64,000 nucleotides of DNA from Tepidamorphus gemmatus (GCF_004346195.1 NZ_SMAK01000005.1:237623-301622), one strand, 5' to 3'; positions 17,247 to 26,866 are shown, numbered from the stretch's first letter. Translations and numbers: made by a program. The notes: generated by a model not told the origin, from the letters alone.

Positions 17247-17915
17247 TCAGGCCGAAACGCCCGCCCGGCCGCGTAGCGCGCGATAGTAGGCCCACAGCAG
17301 ATGCGCGGCGGCACTGCGCCATGGACGCCATCGTTCGCCGAGCCTTGCCAGCGCGCGCGCATCGGGCCGCCCCGGCAGGCCGATGGCCACCGCGGCCGCA
17401 TGTTGCAGGGCGACATCGCCCGCCGGCCAGCTGTCGGCATGGCCGAGGCAGAACATCAGATAGACCTCCGCGGTCCAGGGGCCGATCCCGCGGATCCGGC
17501 ACAGTTCGGCCCGGGCCGTCTCGGCGTCGAGCCGATCCAATCGGCCCAGATCTAGCCCGCCGGACGCGATCGCGTCCGCCAAGGCCATCAGCGTACCGAT
17601 CTTGGGGCGCGACAGGCCGGCCGCGCGCAGCGCCGCCTCACCGGTCTGCCGCCATGCCGCCGGATCGAGCGGATCGACCTGGGCCGACAGCCTCGTCCAG
17701 ATTGCCTCGGCGCTCGCCGTCGAGACCTGCTGGCCGACGACGATGCGCGCCAGCCCGGCCAGGCCGGCGGGATACCGGCGCAGCACCGGCGGATCGACCG
17801 CCGCGCGCAGCCGCGCGATCAGGTCGTCGCGGTCGGCGAGCGCATCGAGCGCTGCCTCGAGAGCGCCGGGCGTGTCGAGGCGTTCAGGTCGGGGAGCCTG
17901 CATCGCCTGGAGCAT
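17247..17915 (-). CDS. DNA-3-methyladenine glycosylase II (AlkA-like, HhH-GPD)
   Basis: Base-excision repair glycosylase removing alkylated purines. The 222-residue product has the helix-hairpin-helix IRGIGPWTAEVYLMFCLG, the catalytic-Asp segment SWPAGDVALQ, and an N-terminal region GLARIVVGQQVSTASAEAIW. It lacks the extra N-terminal domain of E. coli AlkA, as in compact AlkA homologues. The start could be the ATG at 17915 or 17903. Confidence 0.85.
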   Translation of the reverse strand: MLQAMQAPRPERLDTPGALEAALDALADRDDLIARLRAAVDPPVLRRYPAGLAGLARIVVGQQVSTASAEAIWTRLSAQVDPLDPAAWRQTGEAALRAAGLSRPKIGTLMALADAIASGGLDLGRLDRLDAETARAELCRIRGIGPWTAEVYLMFCLGHADSWPAGDVALQHAAAVAIGLPGRPDARALARLGERWRPWRSAAAHLLWAYYRALRGRAGVSA

Positions 17916-17998
17916 AGTCGGCGGCGGCCGGGCGTGGTACCCGATCAGGGGCCGGCCCGGCCGGTCGCCACACCGCTCCTGCGATCCGACGGAGGCCG

Positions 17999-18910
17999 AT
18001 GGCCGAGATCCCGATCCTGCGTTTCGCGCCCAGTCCGAACGGCGAGCTGCATCTCGGCCATGCGCTGTCGGCCCTGCTGGCGCACGGGGCCGCCGACCGG
18101 CTCGGCGGCAGGTTCCTCTTGCGACTCGAGGACATCGATCGCGACCGCTGCCGTCCGGTCTACGAAGCCGGCATCCTGCGCGACCTCGCCTGGCTCGGAC
18201 TGACCTGGGAGCAGCCGGTGCGCCGCCAGTCCGAGCATTTCGACGACTATCGCGCCGCCGCAGCGCGCCTCGCAGACATGGGTCTGCTGTTCGCCTGCAG
18301 CTGCTCGCGCGCCAAGATCGCCGCCGCGGTCGCCGAGCGGGAGGCGCAGGGCATCATCTGGCCGCGCGACCCGGACGGCGCCCCGCTCTATCCGGGCACC
18401 TGCCGCGCCGTCCGCGCCGACCGGGCCGCGATCGGCCGGGCCGAAGCGGGCGAGGTCGCCCTGCGACTCGACATCGCCCGCGCGCTCGCCACCATCCCCG
18501 ACAGCCTCAGCTGGTCCGAGCATGGCGAGGCGTTCTATCGTGACGCATTCGACCTTTCGAGCCGCGGCGCGCGCATCAGCGCCGATCCCGCAGCCTGGGG
18601 CGACGTGGTCATCTGCCGGAAGGGGTCACCGACCAGTTATCATCTCGCCGTGGTCGTCGACGATGCGCTGCAGGGAATCACCCATGTGACGCGCGGCCGC
18701 GATCTGTATTGGGCGACGTCTGTCCACCGGCTGCTGCAGGTGCTGCTCGGACTTCCGGCGCCGGCCTACGCCCACCACCGGCTGCTGACCGGCCCCGACG
18801 GGCTGAAGCTGGCGAAGAGCCGGCGCGACCTCTCGCTGAGGGCACTGCGCGAGGCCGGCCACAGCCCCCGCGACATCCGCCGGATGGCAGGCCTGCCGGC
18901 GGACCGCTAG
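17999..18910 (+). CDS. gluQ: Glutamyl-Q tRNA(Asp) synthetase
   Basis: Activates glutamate and attaches it to queuosine in the tRNA-Asp anticodon. The 303-residue product is a truncated GluRS: catalytic core with FAPSPNGELHLGHALSALL (HIGH-type HLGH), zinc-ligand cysteines in ACSCSR with a further Cys in YPGTCR, and a KMSKS-like LKLAKSRRD near the C-terminus, but no anticodon-binding domain. A GGAGG at 17991 lies close to the ATG. Confidence 0.9.
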   Translation: MAEIPILRFAPSPNGELHLGHALSALLAHGAADRLGGRFLLRLEDIDRDRCRPVYEAGILRDLAWLGLTWEQPVRRQSEHFDDYRAAAARLADMGLLFACSCSRAKIAAAVAEREAQGIIWPRDPDGAPLYPGTCRAVRADRAAIGRAEAGEVALRLDIARALATIPDSLSWSEHGEAFYRDAFDLSSRGARISADPAAWGDVVICRKGSPTSYHLAVVVDDALQGITHVTRGRDLYWATSVHRLLQVLLGLPAPAYAHHRLLTGPDGLKLAKSRRDLSLRALREAGHSPRDIRRMAGLPADR

Positions 18911-19005
18911 CGCTGCCGGACCAGCCGGCACCGGTTCCCCCGCCGCAACAGCGAGGAAACAAGCGGTCGGACCCGTGCATCGATCCCGTCAACCGGCGAA
19001 CCGCT

Positions 19006-19971
19006 CTAGACGCCGAGGACCGCCAGCCAGAACGACATCGTCAGCAGCGACGCCGCAGCGCTGATCGAGATGGTGTTGGCGGCGATCGCGTGGCCGGTGC
19101 GGAACCGGTTGGCGATCAGCCAGGCGTTGACCCCGGTCGGACAGGCGGAGACGACCGTGACCACCGTGGTCCACAGCGGCGGCAGCCCGAACACCTTTGC
19201 CACCAGCAACCAGACGATGGCCGGCATCACGATCAGCTTCAGCCCGGCGAGCAGCACGCCGGGCAGCACATGGCCGCGGATGCCGTATCTGCGCAGGCTC
19301 ATGCCGAGCGCGAACAGAGCGCAGGGCAACGCCGCCGCCGACAGCCGATCGACGATCACCGCGGGTATGCCATCGTAAGGAAACGCGGCGAATCGCCAGG
19401 CGAGCCCGGCCAGGACGCCGATGATCAATGGATTGCGGATCAGGTTGTAGGCGACCGAGCCGGCAATCGAGCGCAGCGAGATCGGTCCCATGTGGCTGCC
19501 GTCGCGCCGTGCGGCCTGCTCGATGAGGATCGTTCCGACCGTCATCATCACAGGAAGCTGCACTGCAACCACCAGCAGCAGCGGCACCGCCCCCGCCTCG
19601 CCGAAGGCCGTGAAGACCAGCGGCACACCGAACAGCACCGCATTAGAGAACCCGGCGGAGACGCCGGCGATCACACCGGCCTTGAAGTCGCGCCCGAACA
19701 TTCGACGGATCATCTGGTCCGCGACGATCCATGCCACGGCCAGTCCTCCGAAATAGCTGATCCACAGCGGCCAGGGCGACTGGTCGGGCATTTCCGCCGT
19801 CGCCAGTGTCCGGAACAGCAACAGCGGCAACGCCACCAGGAAGACGAAATCGCCGAGCGCCTCGCCGACGCTTTCCGACAGATAGCCCGTCCACGCCGAA
19901 CCGAGCCCGAGGCCCATCAGCCCGAACACCGGCAGGACAATGTAGGCGATCTGGAGGAGTGTGTCGCTCAC
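19006..19971 (-). CDS. AEC-family transporter (auxin efflux carrier type)
   Basis: A 321-residue integral membrane protein with about ten hydrophobic segments in two halves. The motifs LVALPLLLFRTLA (first half), IRNPLIIGVLAGL and ALFALGMSLRRYG (centre), and ACPTGVNAWLIANRF (second half) are typical of AEC carriers for organic acids. It starts with GTG at 19971. It converges with gluQ across a 95-bp gap containing a short GC-rich inverted repeat but no convincing terminator. Substrate unknown. Confidence 0.8.
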   Translation of the reverse strand: MSDTLLQIAYIVLPVFGLMGLGLGSAWTGYLSESVGEALGDFVFLVALPLLLFRTLATAEMPDQSPWPLWISYFGGLAVAWIVADQMIRRMFGRDFKAGVIAGVSAGFSNAVLFGVPLVFTAFGEAGAVPLLLVVAVQLPVMMTVGTILIEQAARRDGSHMGPISLRSIAGSVAYNLIRNPLIIGVLAGLAWRFAAFPYDGIPAVIVDRLSAAALPCALFALGMSLRRYGIRGHVLPGVLLAGLKLIVMPAIVWLLVAKVFGLPPLWTTVVTVVSACPTGVNAWLIANRFRTGHAIAANTISISAAASLLTMSFWLAVLGV

Positions 19972-20265
19972 GGGCGGGCCGCCAATGCTGGGGTCGCAGA
20001 CGCCGCCTGGCCGAGACCGGTCCCGTCGGACGCCGGCAGACCTTAGGGATCAGGCGCGGGGGAGGTCAACCGGCGACCGGGCCGCCGCATGTACGGACCG
20101 CCTCTGCGCGGGCCGCCTGGCGGGACTGCGGGAGACGTTTACCTTAAGCATCGGAAAGCATCTTCGTTGGTCTTCCCTTAAGCGGCCCGATCTATCATCC
20201 TCGCAACAAACAGGGAGGCGCCGCCCCCGCCGGCCCCACCGAGATCGGCTGGCGGGGGCGCTGCC
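19972..20265. other. Divergent intergenic region, AEC transporter / receiver protein
   Basis: No gene found. The octamer CCTTAAGC occurs twice (20142-20149 and 20176-20183) in an A+T-richer patch upstream of the receiver gene and may mark its control region. A purine-rich GGGAGGCG lies at 20211-20218, too far from the chosen start to serve as its ribosome site. Confidence 0.3.
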
Positions 20266-20895
20266 ATGTGGCACGGAGCGGTCGCGGACACCGCAAACCG
20301 TGCATCGGTGATGCGGGAAAGACCTGACGTGGCATTCGGCGACTCCGGCAAGGACGACGCAGCGGGCCTCGATGCGCTGGCCGAGCTGGCGGCTGCGCGC
20401 CGCAACAAGCTCCGCCATGACGACCTTGCCGTCGCCCTAGCCGACCTGAGCCCGCGCGCGGATGGCGGCGCGACGCAGACCGCCGCGCCGGTTGCGGGCA
20501 TCGACTATCCGCGACCCCGGGTGCTGCTCGTCGAGGACAATCCGGTCAATCGCCTGCTGGTTGGCGTCCTGCTGGACCGGCTCGGTCTGGAGCATGTCGC
20601 GGTGGGGTGCGGCGAGGAGGCGATCCTGCGCATGGCCCGGGAACCGTTCGACGCGATCCTCCTCGATGTCGCCATGGACGGCCTGGCGGGTCTCGCTCTG
20701 GCGAAGGCGCTCGGCGATCTCGGCGGGGACGGCCTGCCGCCGCTGGTCGCGCTCGGCCGCGCCAATCTCGACGAGGATTTCCTGCAGGCGGCGGGCTTTG
20801 CGGCGGTCGCCGACGCACCGCTCGACACCCGCCGGCTCGCGCGCGCCCTGATCGCTGCGCTCGAGAAGCAGCTTTCCGAACATATCGGCGGTTAG
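20266..20895 (+). CDS. Single-domain receiver protein, degenerate
   Basis: A 209-residue protein with an unrecognised 80-residue N-terminus and a CheY-like receiver domain (RVLLVEDNPVNRLLVGVLLD ... AILLDVAMDGLAGL). The acidic pair and the phospho-acceptor Asp (about D134) are kept. The switch region is not: the Thr/Ser after beta4 is replaced (PLVALGRANL) and the conserved Lys before beta5 is Ala (ADAPLDTRRL). The VEDNPVN motif resembles receiver modules of hybrid histidine kinases. No kinase is nearby. An alternative ATG at 20311 is possible. Signalling by phosphorylation may be altered. Confidence 0.65.
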   Translation: MWHGAVADTANRASVMRERPDVAFGDSGKDDAAGLDALAELAAARRNKLRHDDLAVALADLSPRADGGATQTAAPVAGIDYPRPRVLLVEDNPVNRLLVGVLLDRLGLEHVAVGCGEEAILRMAREPFDAILLDVAMDGLAGLALAKALGDLGGDGLPPLVALGRANLDEDFLQAAGFAAVADAPLDTRRLARALIAALEKQLSEHIGG

Positions 20896-20999
20896 CCGCC
20901 CGACTGCGCCGCCGCCGTGGCGCAGAGGCTTGCGCCGATCCGTCTGCCGGTTACTCTTGCAACCCTGTCGAGGCTTCTGCCTGTCGTTTCGAGGGTGTC

Positions 21000-23267
21000 A
21001 TGCGACACTGTTCCCCCGGCTCGCTTCACCGGATCATCGTTGCCACGGTGCTTTGCTCGGGGCTCGGCCCTGCCTCCGGCATGGCCGGGCAGACGATGAT
21101 CGTCTTCGATGCCTCAGGCTCGATGTGGGCAACGATTGAAGGGCGAACGCGCATCGAGATCGCCCGCGACACGATGCGCGAGGTGCTGGGGAACGTGCGG
21201 GCGGACACCGCCCTCGGATTGACCGCCTACGGTCACCGCCAGAAGGGAAGTTGCGCCGATATCGAGGTGATTGTGCCGCCCGCGCCCGGTACCGGCGCGC
21301 GCATCGCCGATATCGTCGACCGCATCACTCCGAAAGGTAAGACGCCGCTGACGGCTGCCGTGCGCCAGGCCGCCGAGACGATGAGGTTCACCGAGACGAA
21401 GGCAACGGTCATCCTCGTCACCGACGGGATCGAAACCTGCGACGCCGACCCTTGCGCGCTCGGCGAGGAGTTGGCACGGCTTGGCGTCGACTTCACCGCC
21501 CATGTGGTCGGATTCGGCCTCTCCGAGTCGGAGGGGCGGCAGGTCGCCTGCCTGGCCGAGGCCACGGGCGGCTCCTACCTCGACGCTCGCAACGCCTCCG
21601 ACCTGCAGACGGCACTGAGGCAGACGGTCGCCGCGCCGGCCGAGCCGCCGGCGTCCGTGAGCCTGCCGACCGCCACGATCATGGTGCCGGACGAGGTTCC
21701 GCAGGGAACTCGCTTCGAGATCGCCTACGACGGTCCGAACGGCCGATACGACGACATCCACATCGCCCTGCCCCGCATGGACGACGGCAAGTACCTCCGC
21801 ACCGTCCGAATCGACCCCGACGGCGCGCCGCTGAGGGCGATCGCGCCGGCCGATATCGGCGACTACGAGCTGCGCTACTGGTACCGCGAGGGCGGCGCGG
21901 TGATCGGCCGGGCGACGCTGAACGTCGTCGAGGCGGCCGTACTGTTCGATGCGCCGGAGACCGTCGAGCAAGGCACGCGGGTGCGGGTCGCCTGGAAGGG
22001 GCCGGGTGAGCCGCGCGACGACATCCAGATTGCCCGCCCCGGCGCCGAGCCGAATCGCCCCGCGTTCTCAGCGCGGGTGCCCTCCGACGGCGGGCCGGTG
22101 ATGCTCGACGTGCCGGCCGAGGTCGGCGACTACGAGCTGCGCTACTACTCCGGGGCTGATGGCGTGATCCTTGCCAGCCGGCAGATCACCGTGATCGAGA
22201 GGCCGATCGTCCTATCCCCGCCGGAGGCCGTCGAGGCCGGCACGGTGTTCAACGTTGCCTGGAAGGGTCCGGGGGCGCCGCGCGACGACATCCAGATCGC
22301 TGCAATTGGCGCCGATCCCGGTACCTATCTCGACACCACCCGCGTCGCCAGCGATGGCAAGCCGGTCCGCCTCGATGCACCCGTGGAGCCCGGCGACTAT
22401 GAACTGCGCTACTGGTCGGGGGCGAACCGGAAGGTGCTGCACACGGTCGCCCTCACTGTCATGCCGGTCATCGTCGAGATTGATGCGCCGGAGGAAATTG
22501 AGGGCGGTGCACGCTTCCGCGTCGGATGGGAGGGGCCCGGCGCACCACGCGACGACATCCAGATCGCACGGCCGGGAGACGATGCAGGCCGGTACCTGTT
22601 TGCCGTCAGGGTGACGCAGGATGGCAAGCCGGTAACGCTGAATTCGCCCGTCGAGCCCGGCGACTACGAACTGCGCTACTGGTCGGGCGCGGGCCGCGAG
22701 GTGCTGGCGACCCGCCCGATCCGCGTCGTGGCTCCAGAGGTGTCGATGACGGCGCCAGCCTCCGCCGAGGGTGGTCGACGAATCCGCATTGCTTGGTCCG
22801 GCCCCGGAACCCCCCGCGACGACATCCAGATCGTTCGTCCCGGCGCCGCCGATGGCGAGGCCATCCACCGTGTGCGCGTCACCCAGGACGGCAAGCCGGT
22901 AACCCTTCAGCTGCCGGTCGAACCGGGCCAGTACGAGCTGCGCTACTGGGCTGCTCCGACACGCACCGTCTTGCATCGCGTGCCGATCACCGTCACCGCC
23001 CCGCAAGTGACGATGCGGCCGTCCGGACCGGTCAGGGCCGGCGAGACGTTCACGGTGGAATGGACCGGTCCCGGTGAATTCCGTGACGACATCCAGGTTG
23101 CCAGGCCCGGATCTGAACCCGGAGAGCACGAGACGACGGTCCGCGTCACCAGCGACGGCAGACCGGTCAGGCTCAAGGCCCCGGCCATTCCCGGCGCCTA
23201 CGAGCTGCGCTACTGGTCGGCGCCGAACAACGCCGTGGTCACGATCGTCCCCCTCACGGTAGAATGA
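21000..23267 (+). CDS. Secreted von Willebrand A protein with six tandem repeats
   Basis: A 755-residue exported protein. After a signal peptide (ending near ASGMAG) comes a vWA domain with a full MIDAS metal site (DASGSM, then KTPLTAAV and VTDGIETCD). From about residue 220 to the end there are six copies of an 85-90-residue unit with the core GPGxPRDDIQIARPG and a closing GDYELRYWSG. The first copy is the most diverged, and copies 2-6 are closely alike. The layout suggests an extended periplasmic or surface rod carrying a metal-dependent adhesion head. It is monocistronic or paired with the methyltransferase 73 bp downstream. No known named homologue is recognised. Confidence 0.75.
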   Translation: MRHCSPGSLHRIIVATVLCSGLGPASGMAGQTMIVFDASGSMWATIEGRTRIEIARDTMREVLGNVRADTALGLTAYGHRQKGSCADIEVIVPPAPGTGARIADIVDRITPKGKTPLTAAVRQAAETMRFTETKATVILVTDGIETCDADPCALGEELARLGVDFTAHVVGFGLSESEGRQVACLAEATGGSYLDARNASDLQTALRQTVAAPAEPPASVSLPTATIMVPDEVPQGTRFEIAYDGPNGRYDDIHIALPRMDDGKYLRTVRIDPDGAPLRAIAPADIGDYELRYWYREGGAVIGRATLNVVEAAVLFDAPETVEQGTRVRVAWKGPGEPRDDIQIARPGAEPNRPAFSARVPSDGGPVMLDVPAEVGDYELRYYSGADGVILASRQITVIERPIVLSPPEAVEAGTVFNVAWKGPGAPRDDIQIAAIGADPGTYLDTTRVASDGKPVRLDAPVEPGDYELRYWSGANRKVLHTVALTVMPVIVEIDAPEEIEGGARFRVGWEGPGAPRDDIQIARPGDDAGRYLFAVRVTQDGKPVTLNSPVEPGDYELRYWSGAGREVLATRPIRVVAPEVSMTAPASAEGGRRIRIAWSGPGTPRDDIQIVRPGAADGEAIHRVRVTQDGKPVTLQLPVEPGQYELRYWAAPTRTVLHRVPITVTAPQVTMRPSGPVRAGETFTVEWTGPGEFRDDIQVARPGSEPGEHETTVRVTSDGRPVRLKAPAIPGAYELRYWSAPNNAVVTIVPLTVE

Positions 23268-23340
23268 GGTTTACAATACGGTCATCCCGATCCTGTAACG
23301 CCGTGCGTGAACGACATCGGTGGTGGGGCGTTGAAAGACC

Positions 23341-23994
23341 ATGGACAGCGGACAATCGGGCGCGGTGCCGCGCAGGAGCGCCGTCGAAGGCGCCATCAGG
23401 TCGGCGGGACAGAGCCTCATTCGCGGTATCTACGCGGTGGGCGCCGGCGTCTACGACCGGCTGCTCGTCGGCGCGCTGGGCTACAGGGCCCACGAATGCG
23501 CGGTCGATGCGCTGGTTCGGCACTGGACCGACGAGGATCGTGGCCCGGTGCTCGATCTGGGCTGCGGCACCGGGCTGACCGCTGCGGCGCTGAAGGCACG
23601 GCTCGATGTGGAGGTGGACGGGCTCGACTTTTCCGAGGAAATGCTGGAGCGAGCCGCGGAGAGGGGAATCTACCGACGCCTGATCCGCGCCGACGCAACC
23701 AGGCCCTACCCGGTACCTGACGGCAGCTACGGCGGCGTGGTGTCGTCCGGCCTCTTCACCCACGGCCATGTCGGCGCCGAGGCGCTCGAACCGGCCCTTG
23801 CGGCGACCCGTACGGGCGGCCTGCTCGCCTTCACCGTCTATGCGACGATCTGGCGGCGCGGCGGTTTCGAGGGGACGCTGGCCGAACTGGAACGCGACGG
23901 CCGCATCGACATCGTCGCCCATGAGCGGGCCGCGCATTTTACCCGCCTGAAGGGGCAGTCGGTCCACGTGCTGGCGATCCGCAAGCGGCGATAG
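23341..23994 (+). CDS. Class I SAM-dependent methyltransferase
   Basis: A 217-residue methyltransferase with motif I VLDLGCGTGLTAAAL, an acidic end of beta2 in EVDGLDFSEEML, and motif IV region GGVVSSGLFTHGHVG, giving a Rossmann SAM-binding fold of the Methyltransf_11/25 type. The substrate cannot be deduced. It ends 24 nt from the convergent ecm gene. Confidence 0.8.
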   Translation: MDSGQSGAVPRRSAVEGAIRSAGQSLIRGIYAVGAGVYDRLLVGALGYRAHECAVDALVRHWTDEDRGPVLDLGCGTGLTAAALKARLDVEVDGLDFSEEMLERAAERGIYRRLIRADATRPYPVPDGSYGGVVSSGLFTHGHVGAEALEPALAATRTGGLLAFTVYATIWRRGGFEGTLAELERDGRIDIVAHERAAHFTRLKGQSVHVLAIRKRR

Positions 23995-24018
23995 GTCCGC
24001 CGGACCGATCCCGGCCGC

Positions 24019-25998
24019 TCACGCCACCTCCCTCTCGACGCCGGCCACGGCGATCCTGACCACGTCGGCCATGATGTCGTTCAGTCGGAAGTCCTTCGGC
24101 GTGTAGACGGCGGCGACACCCGCGGCCTTCAATGTCTCGGCATCCTCTGGCGGAATGATGCCACCGACCACGACAGGGATCCGCTCGAGACCGGCCTTGC
24201 GCATCCGCTCCATCACCTCGCCGACCAGAGGCACGTGGCTGCCGGACAGGATCGACAGGCCGACCACGTGGACACTCTCCTCCTCCGCCGCCGCGACAAT
24301 CTCGGCAGGGGTCAGGCGGATGCCCTCGTAGACCACCTCCATGCCGGCGTCGCGGGCGCGGACGGCAATCTGTTCGGCGCCGTTGGAATGGCCGTCGAGG
24401 CCGGGCTTGCCGACCAGGAACTTGAGCCTGCGGCCGAGCCGGCGCGAGGCGCGCTCCACGGCCGCCCTTACCTCGTCGAGCCCTTCACCATCGTTGCGAG
24501 CGGCACGACCGACCCCGGTCGGCGCTCGATACTCGCCGAAGACCTCGCGCAGCGCCGCGCCCCACTCGCCGGTGGTGACGCCGGCCCGGGCACAGGCGAT
24601 CGATGCATCCATCACGTTGCGCCCCTCGGCAGCGGCCCGCTTCAGTTCGGCGAGCGCCGCTGCGGCCGCTGCAGCGTCGCGCGCCGCGCGCCAGGCCGTC
24701 AACCGCTCGATCTGGTCGCGCTCGACCCATTCGGGCACGCTCAGCACGGCGCCCGTGCCGGTCGACAGCGGCGAGGGCTCGGTCTCGGTGAAGGCGTTGA
24801 CGCCGACGACGATCTGCTCGCCCCGTTCGATCGCGTCCAGGCGGGCCGTATTGGAGTCGACCAGCGCCCGCTTCATGTAGCCCGATTCGACCGCTGCCAC
24901 CGCACCGCCCATGGCGAGCACCGTGTCGAGTTCCTTGCGGGCCGCCGCCTTCAGCTCGGCAACCTTGGCGCCGATCACCGTCGAACCGGCGAAGATGTCA
25001 CCGTATTCGAGAAGATCGGTCTCGTAGGCGAGGATCTGCTGCATCCGCAACGACCACTGCTGATCCCACGGACGCGGCAGTCCCAGCGCCTCGTTCCAGG
25101 CGGGCAGCTGCACGGCGCGGGCGCGGGCATCCTTCGACAGCGTGACGGCCAGCATTTCGAGCAGGATGCGCGCGACGTTGTTCTCGGGCTGCTGCTCGGT
25201 GAGACCGAGCGAATTGACCTGGACGCCATAGCGGAAGCGGCGCAGGCGGGGATCCTCGATGCCATAGCGTTCCGCGGTGATCTCGTCCCACAGCTCGGTG
25301 AACGCGCGCATCTTGCAGATTTCGGTGACAAACCGGATTCCGGCGTTGACGAAGAACGAGATGCGCGCGACGGCAGCCGGGAATTCTGCCTCGGGGACGG
25401 CGCCCGAGGCCTTCACCTCGTCGAGAATGGCGATGGCGTTGGCGAGCGCGAAGGCAAGTTCCTGCACCGGCGTCGCACCCGCCTCCTGCAGATGGTAGGA
25501 GCAGACGTTTATCGGATTCCACTTCGGCATCTCGCGGCAGGTCCAGGCAATGACGTCGGTGGTCAGCCGCATCGAGGGCGCCGGCGGAAACACATAGGTG
25601 CCGCGCGACAGATACTCCTTGATGATGTCGTTCTGGGTCGTGCCGGTCAGCTTCGCGCGGTCCGCACCCTGTTCGTCCGCAGCGGCGACGTAGAGCGCCA
25701 GCAGCCAGGCCGCCGTCGCATTGATCGTCATCGAGGTGTTCATCCGCTCGAGCGGAATGCCGTCGAGGAGCGTCCTCATGTCGCCCAGATGACAGACCGG
25801 CACGCCGACCTTGCCGACCTCCCCTCTGGCAAGCGGATGGTCGGAGTCATAGCCCGTCTGGGTGGGCAGGTCGAAGGCGATGGACAGGCCTGTCTGGCCC
25901 TTGGCGAGATTGGATCGATAGAGCCGGTTCGATTCCGCCGCGGTCGAATGCCCGGCATAGGTGCGAAAGATCCACGGCCTGTCGCGCTCGCCCGTCAT
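24019..25998 (-). CDS. ecm: Ethylmalonyl-CoA mutase (B12-dependent)
   Basis: Converts (2R)-ethylmalonyl-CoA to methylsuccinyl-CoA, the committed step of the ethylmalonyl-CoA pathway that replaces the glyoxylate shunt in many alphaproteobacteria. The 659-residue single polypeptide carries the substrate barrel with RTYAGHSTAAESNRLYRSNL and AFDLPTQTGYDSDHPLARGE (the GHSTA and DLPTQTGYD forms separate it from methylmalonyl-CoA mutase), then a C-terminal cobalamin domain with KPGLDGHSNGAEQIAVRARD (base-off DxHxxG). The frame opens with GTG at 26001 directly before the ATG at 25998; the ATG is preferred. It is transcribed alone from a 350-bp upstream region. Confidence 0.88.
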   Translation of the reverse strand: MTGERDRPWIFRTYAGHSTAAESNRLYRSNLAKGQTGLSIAFDLPTQTGYDSDHPLARGEVGKVGVPVCHLGDMRTLLDGIPLERMNTSMTINATAAWLLALYVAAADEQGADRAKLTGTTQNDIIKEYLSRGTYVFPPAPSMRLTTDVIAWTCREMPKWNPINVCSYHLQEAGATPVQELAFALANAIAILDEVKASGAVPEAEFPAAVARISFFVNAGIRFVTEICKMRAFTELWDEITAERYGIEDPRLRRFRYGVQVNSLGLTEQQPENNVARILLEMLAVTLSKDARARAVQLPAWNEALGLPRPWDQQWSLRMQQILAYETDLLEYGDIFAGSTVIGAKVAELKAAARKELDTVLAMGGAVAAVESGYMKRALVDSNTARLDAIERGEQIVVGVNAFTETEPSPLSTGTGAVLSVPEWVERDQIERLTAWRAARDAAAAAAALAELKRAAAEGRNVMDASIACARAGVTTGEWGAALREVFGEYRAPTGVGRAARNDGEGLDEVRAAVERASRRLGRRLKFLVGKPGLDGHSNGAEQIAVRARDAGMEVVYEGIRLTPAEIVAAAEEESVHVVGLSILSGSHVPLVGEVMERMRKAGLERIPVVVGGIIPPEDAETLKAAGVAAVYTPKDFRLNDIMADVVRIAVAGVEREVA

Positions 25999-26001
25999 CA
26001 C

Positions 26002-26351
26002 CGTCTCCCCGGACCATCGTCTCTATCGCAGTGCAGCATAGAATCGGTCGTCGTCTGCGCAAAGCGCAAACACATGGGGCAAGGCGCAGATGCATCGCGC
26101 GGGTGGGACGGACTGTTCCTCGTCTCCCACCATGCGATCTGCTCGCATTTCACCCGTCATCTGCGGCCGCCGGTCGCAGCCCGCGTCTTCCGATCGGGAA
26201 ACGCTTCCCTCGCCCGTGCCGCCCAGGCGCGGACCGGCTGTCAAGGCCGGCTCAACTGCCACAAAGTCGCCGGCCCGGAAGACGCCCGGCGTCGATCCGT
26301 AGCCTTGCGCCGATTCCTCGTGTCGTCACGATCTGCGGCGGCGATTCCGGC
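26002..26351. other. Upstream region of ecm, no gene seen
   Basis: This 350-bp gap between aroQ and ecm, both on the minus strand, contains no convincing coding sequence. The only structured element noticed is the tandem heptamer at 26057-26070 listed separately. Confidence 0.4.
26057..26070 (-). promoter_or_regulatory. Tandem heptamer upstream of ecm
   Basis: On the minus strand the sequence reads TTTGCGC twice without a gap, about 60 bp before the ecm start. TTTGC-type repeats resemble the operator half-sites reported for alphaproteobacterial short-chain acyl-CoA regulators (ScfR/PccR/RamB type). The match is partial, so this is a candidate site only. Confidence 0.35.
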
Positions 26352-26816
26352 TCACCCTCTCCGGGAATCGCTGTGTTGCCTGCCCAGCAGCGTGGCCAGT
26401 CGCTCCAGCGCCAGCACGTAACCCTGGGTTCCGCAGCCGGCGATCACGCCGTCGGCGCGCAGCGACACATAGGAATGGTGTCGGAAGGCCTCGCGTCTAT
26501 GAACGTTCGAGATGTGCACCTCCAGCACCGGACAGTCGCAGGCGTTCAGGGCATCGAGAATGGCGACCGAGGTGTGTGTCAGAGCGGCCGGGTTGATGAT
26601 GATGCCGTCGGCTCCTTGTCGCGCCTCGTGGATCCAGTCGATGATCTGATGCTCGGCATTCGACTGGTGGAAGCGGATGTCCAGCCCAAGGCCTGCGGCC
26701 GCGCGCCGGCACATGGACTCCACGTCGGCCAGCGTCTCATGGCCATAGATCTCCGGCTGTCGCTGGCCGAGCAGGTTGAGATTCGGCCCGTTGAGAATGT
26801 AGACCGGCTTCGCCAT
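26352..26816 (-). CDS. aroQ: 3-dehydroquinate dehydratase, type II
   Basis: Third step of the shikimate pathway, 3-dehydroquinate to 3-dehydroshikimate, as a dodecameric type II enzyme. The 154-residue product has the opening [20 protein letters not shown] with the catalytic Tyr, the Asn-containing segment [13 protein letters not shown], and the His/Glu region [20 protein letters not shown]. The ATG at 26816 is preferred over the ATG one codon upstream because it is better spaced from GGAAGG. Confidence 0.9.
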   Translation of the reverse strand: MAKPVYILNGPNLNLLGQRQPEIYGHETLADVESMCRRAAAGLGLDIRFHQSNAEHQIIDWIHEARQGADGIIINPAALTHTSVAILDALNACDCPVLEVHISNVHRREAFRHHSYVSLRADGVIAGCGTQGYVLALERLATLLGRQHSDSRRG

Positions 26817-26866
26817 CATCCGCCTTCCGCGTCCGTGCAGCCGCGCGTCGCCGCGGCCGCCCTCCC

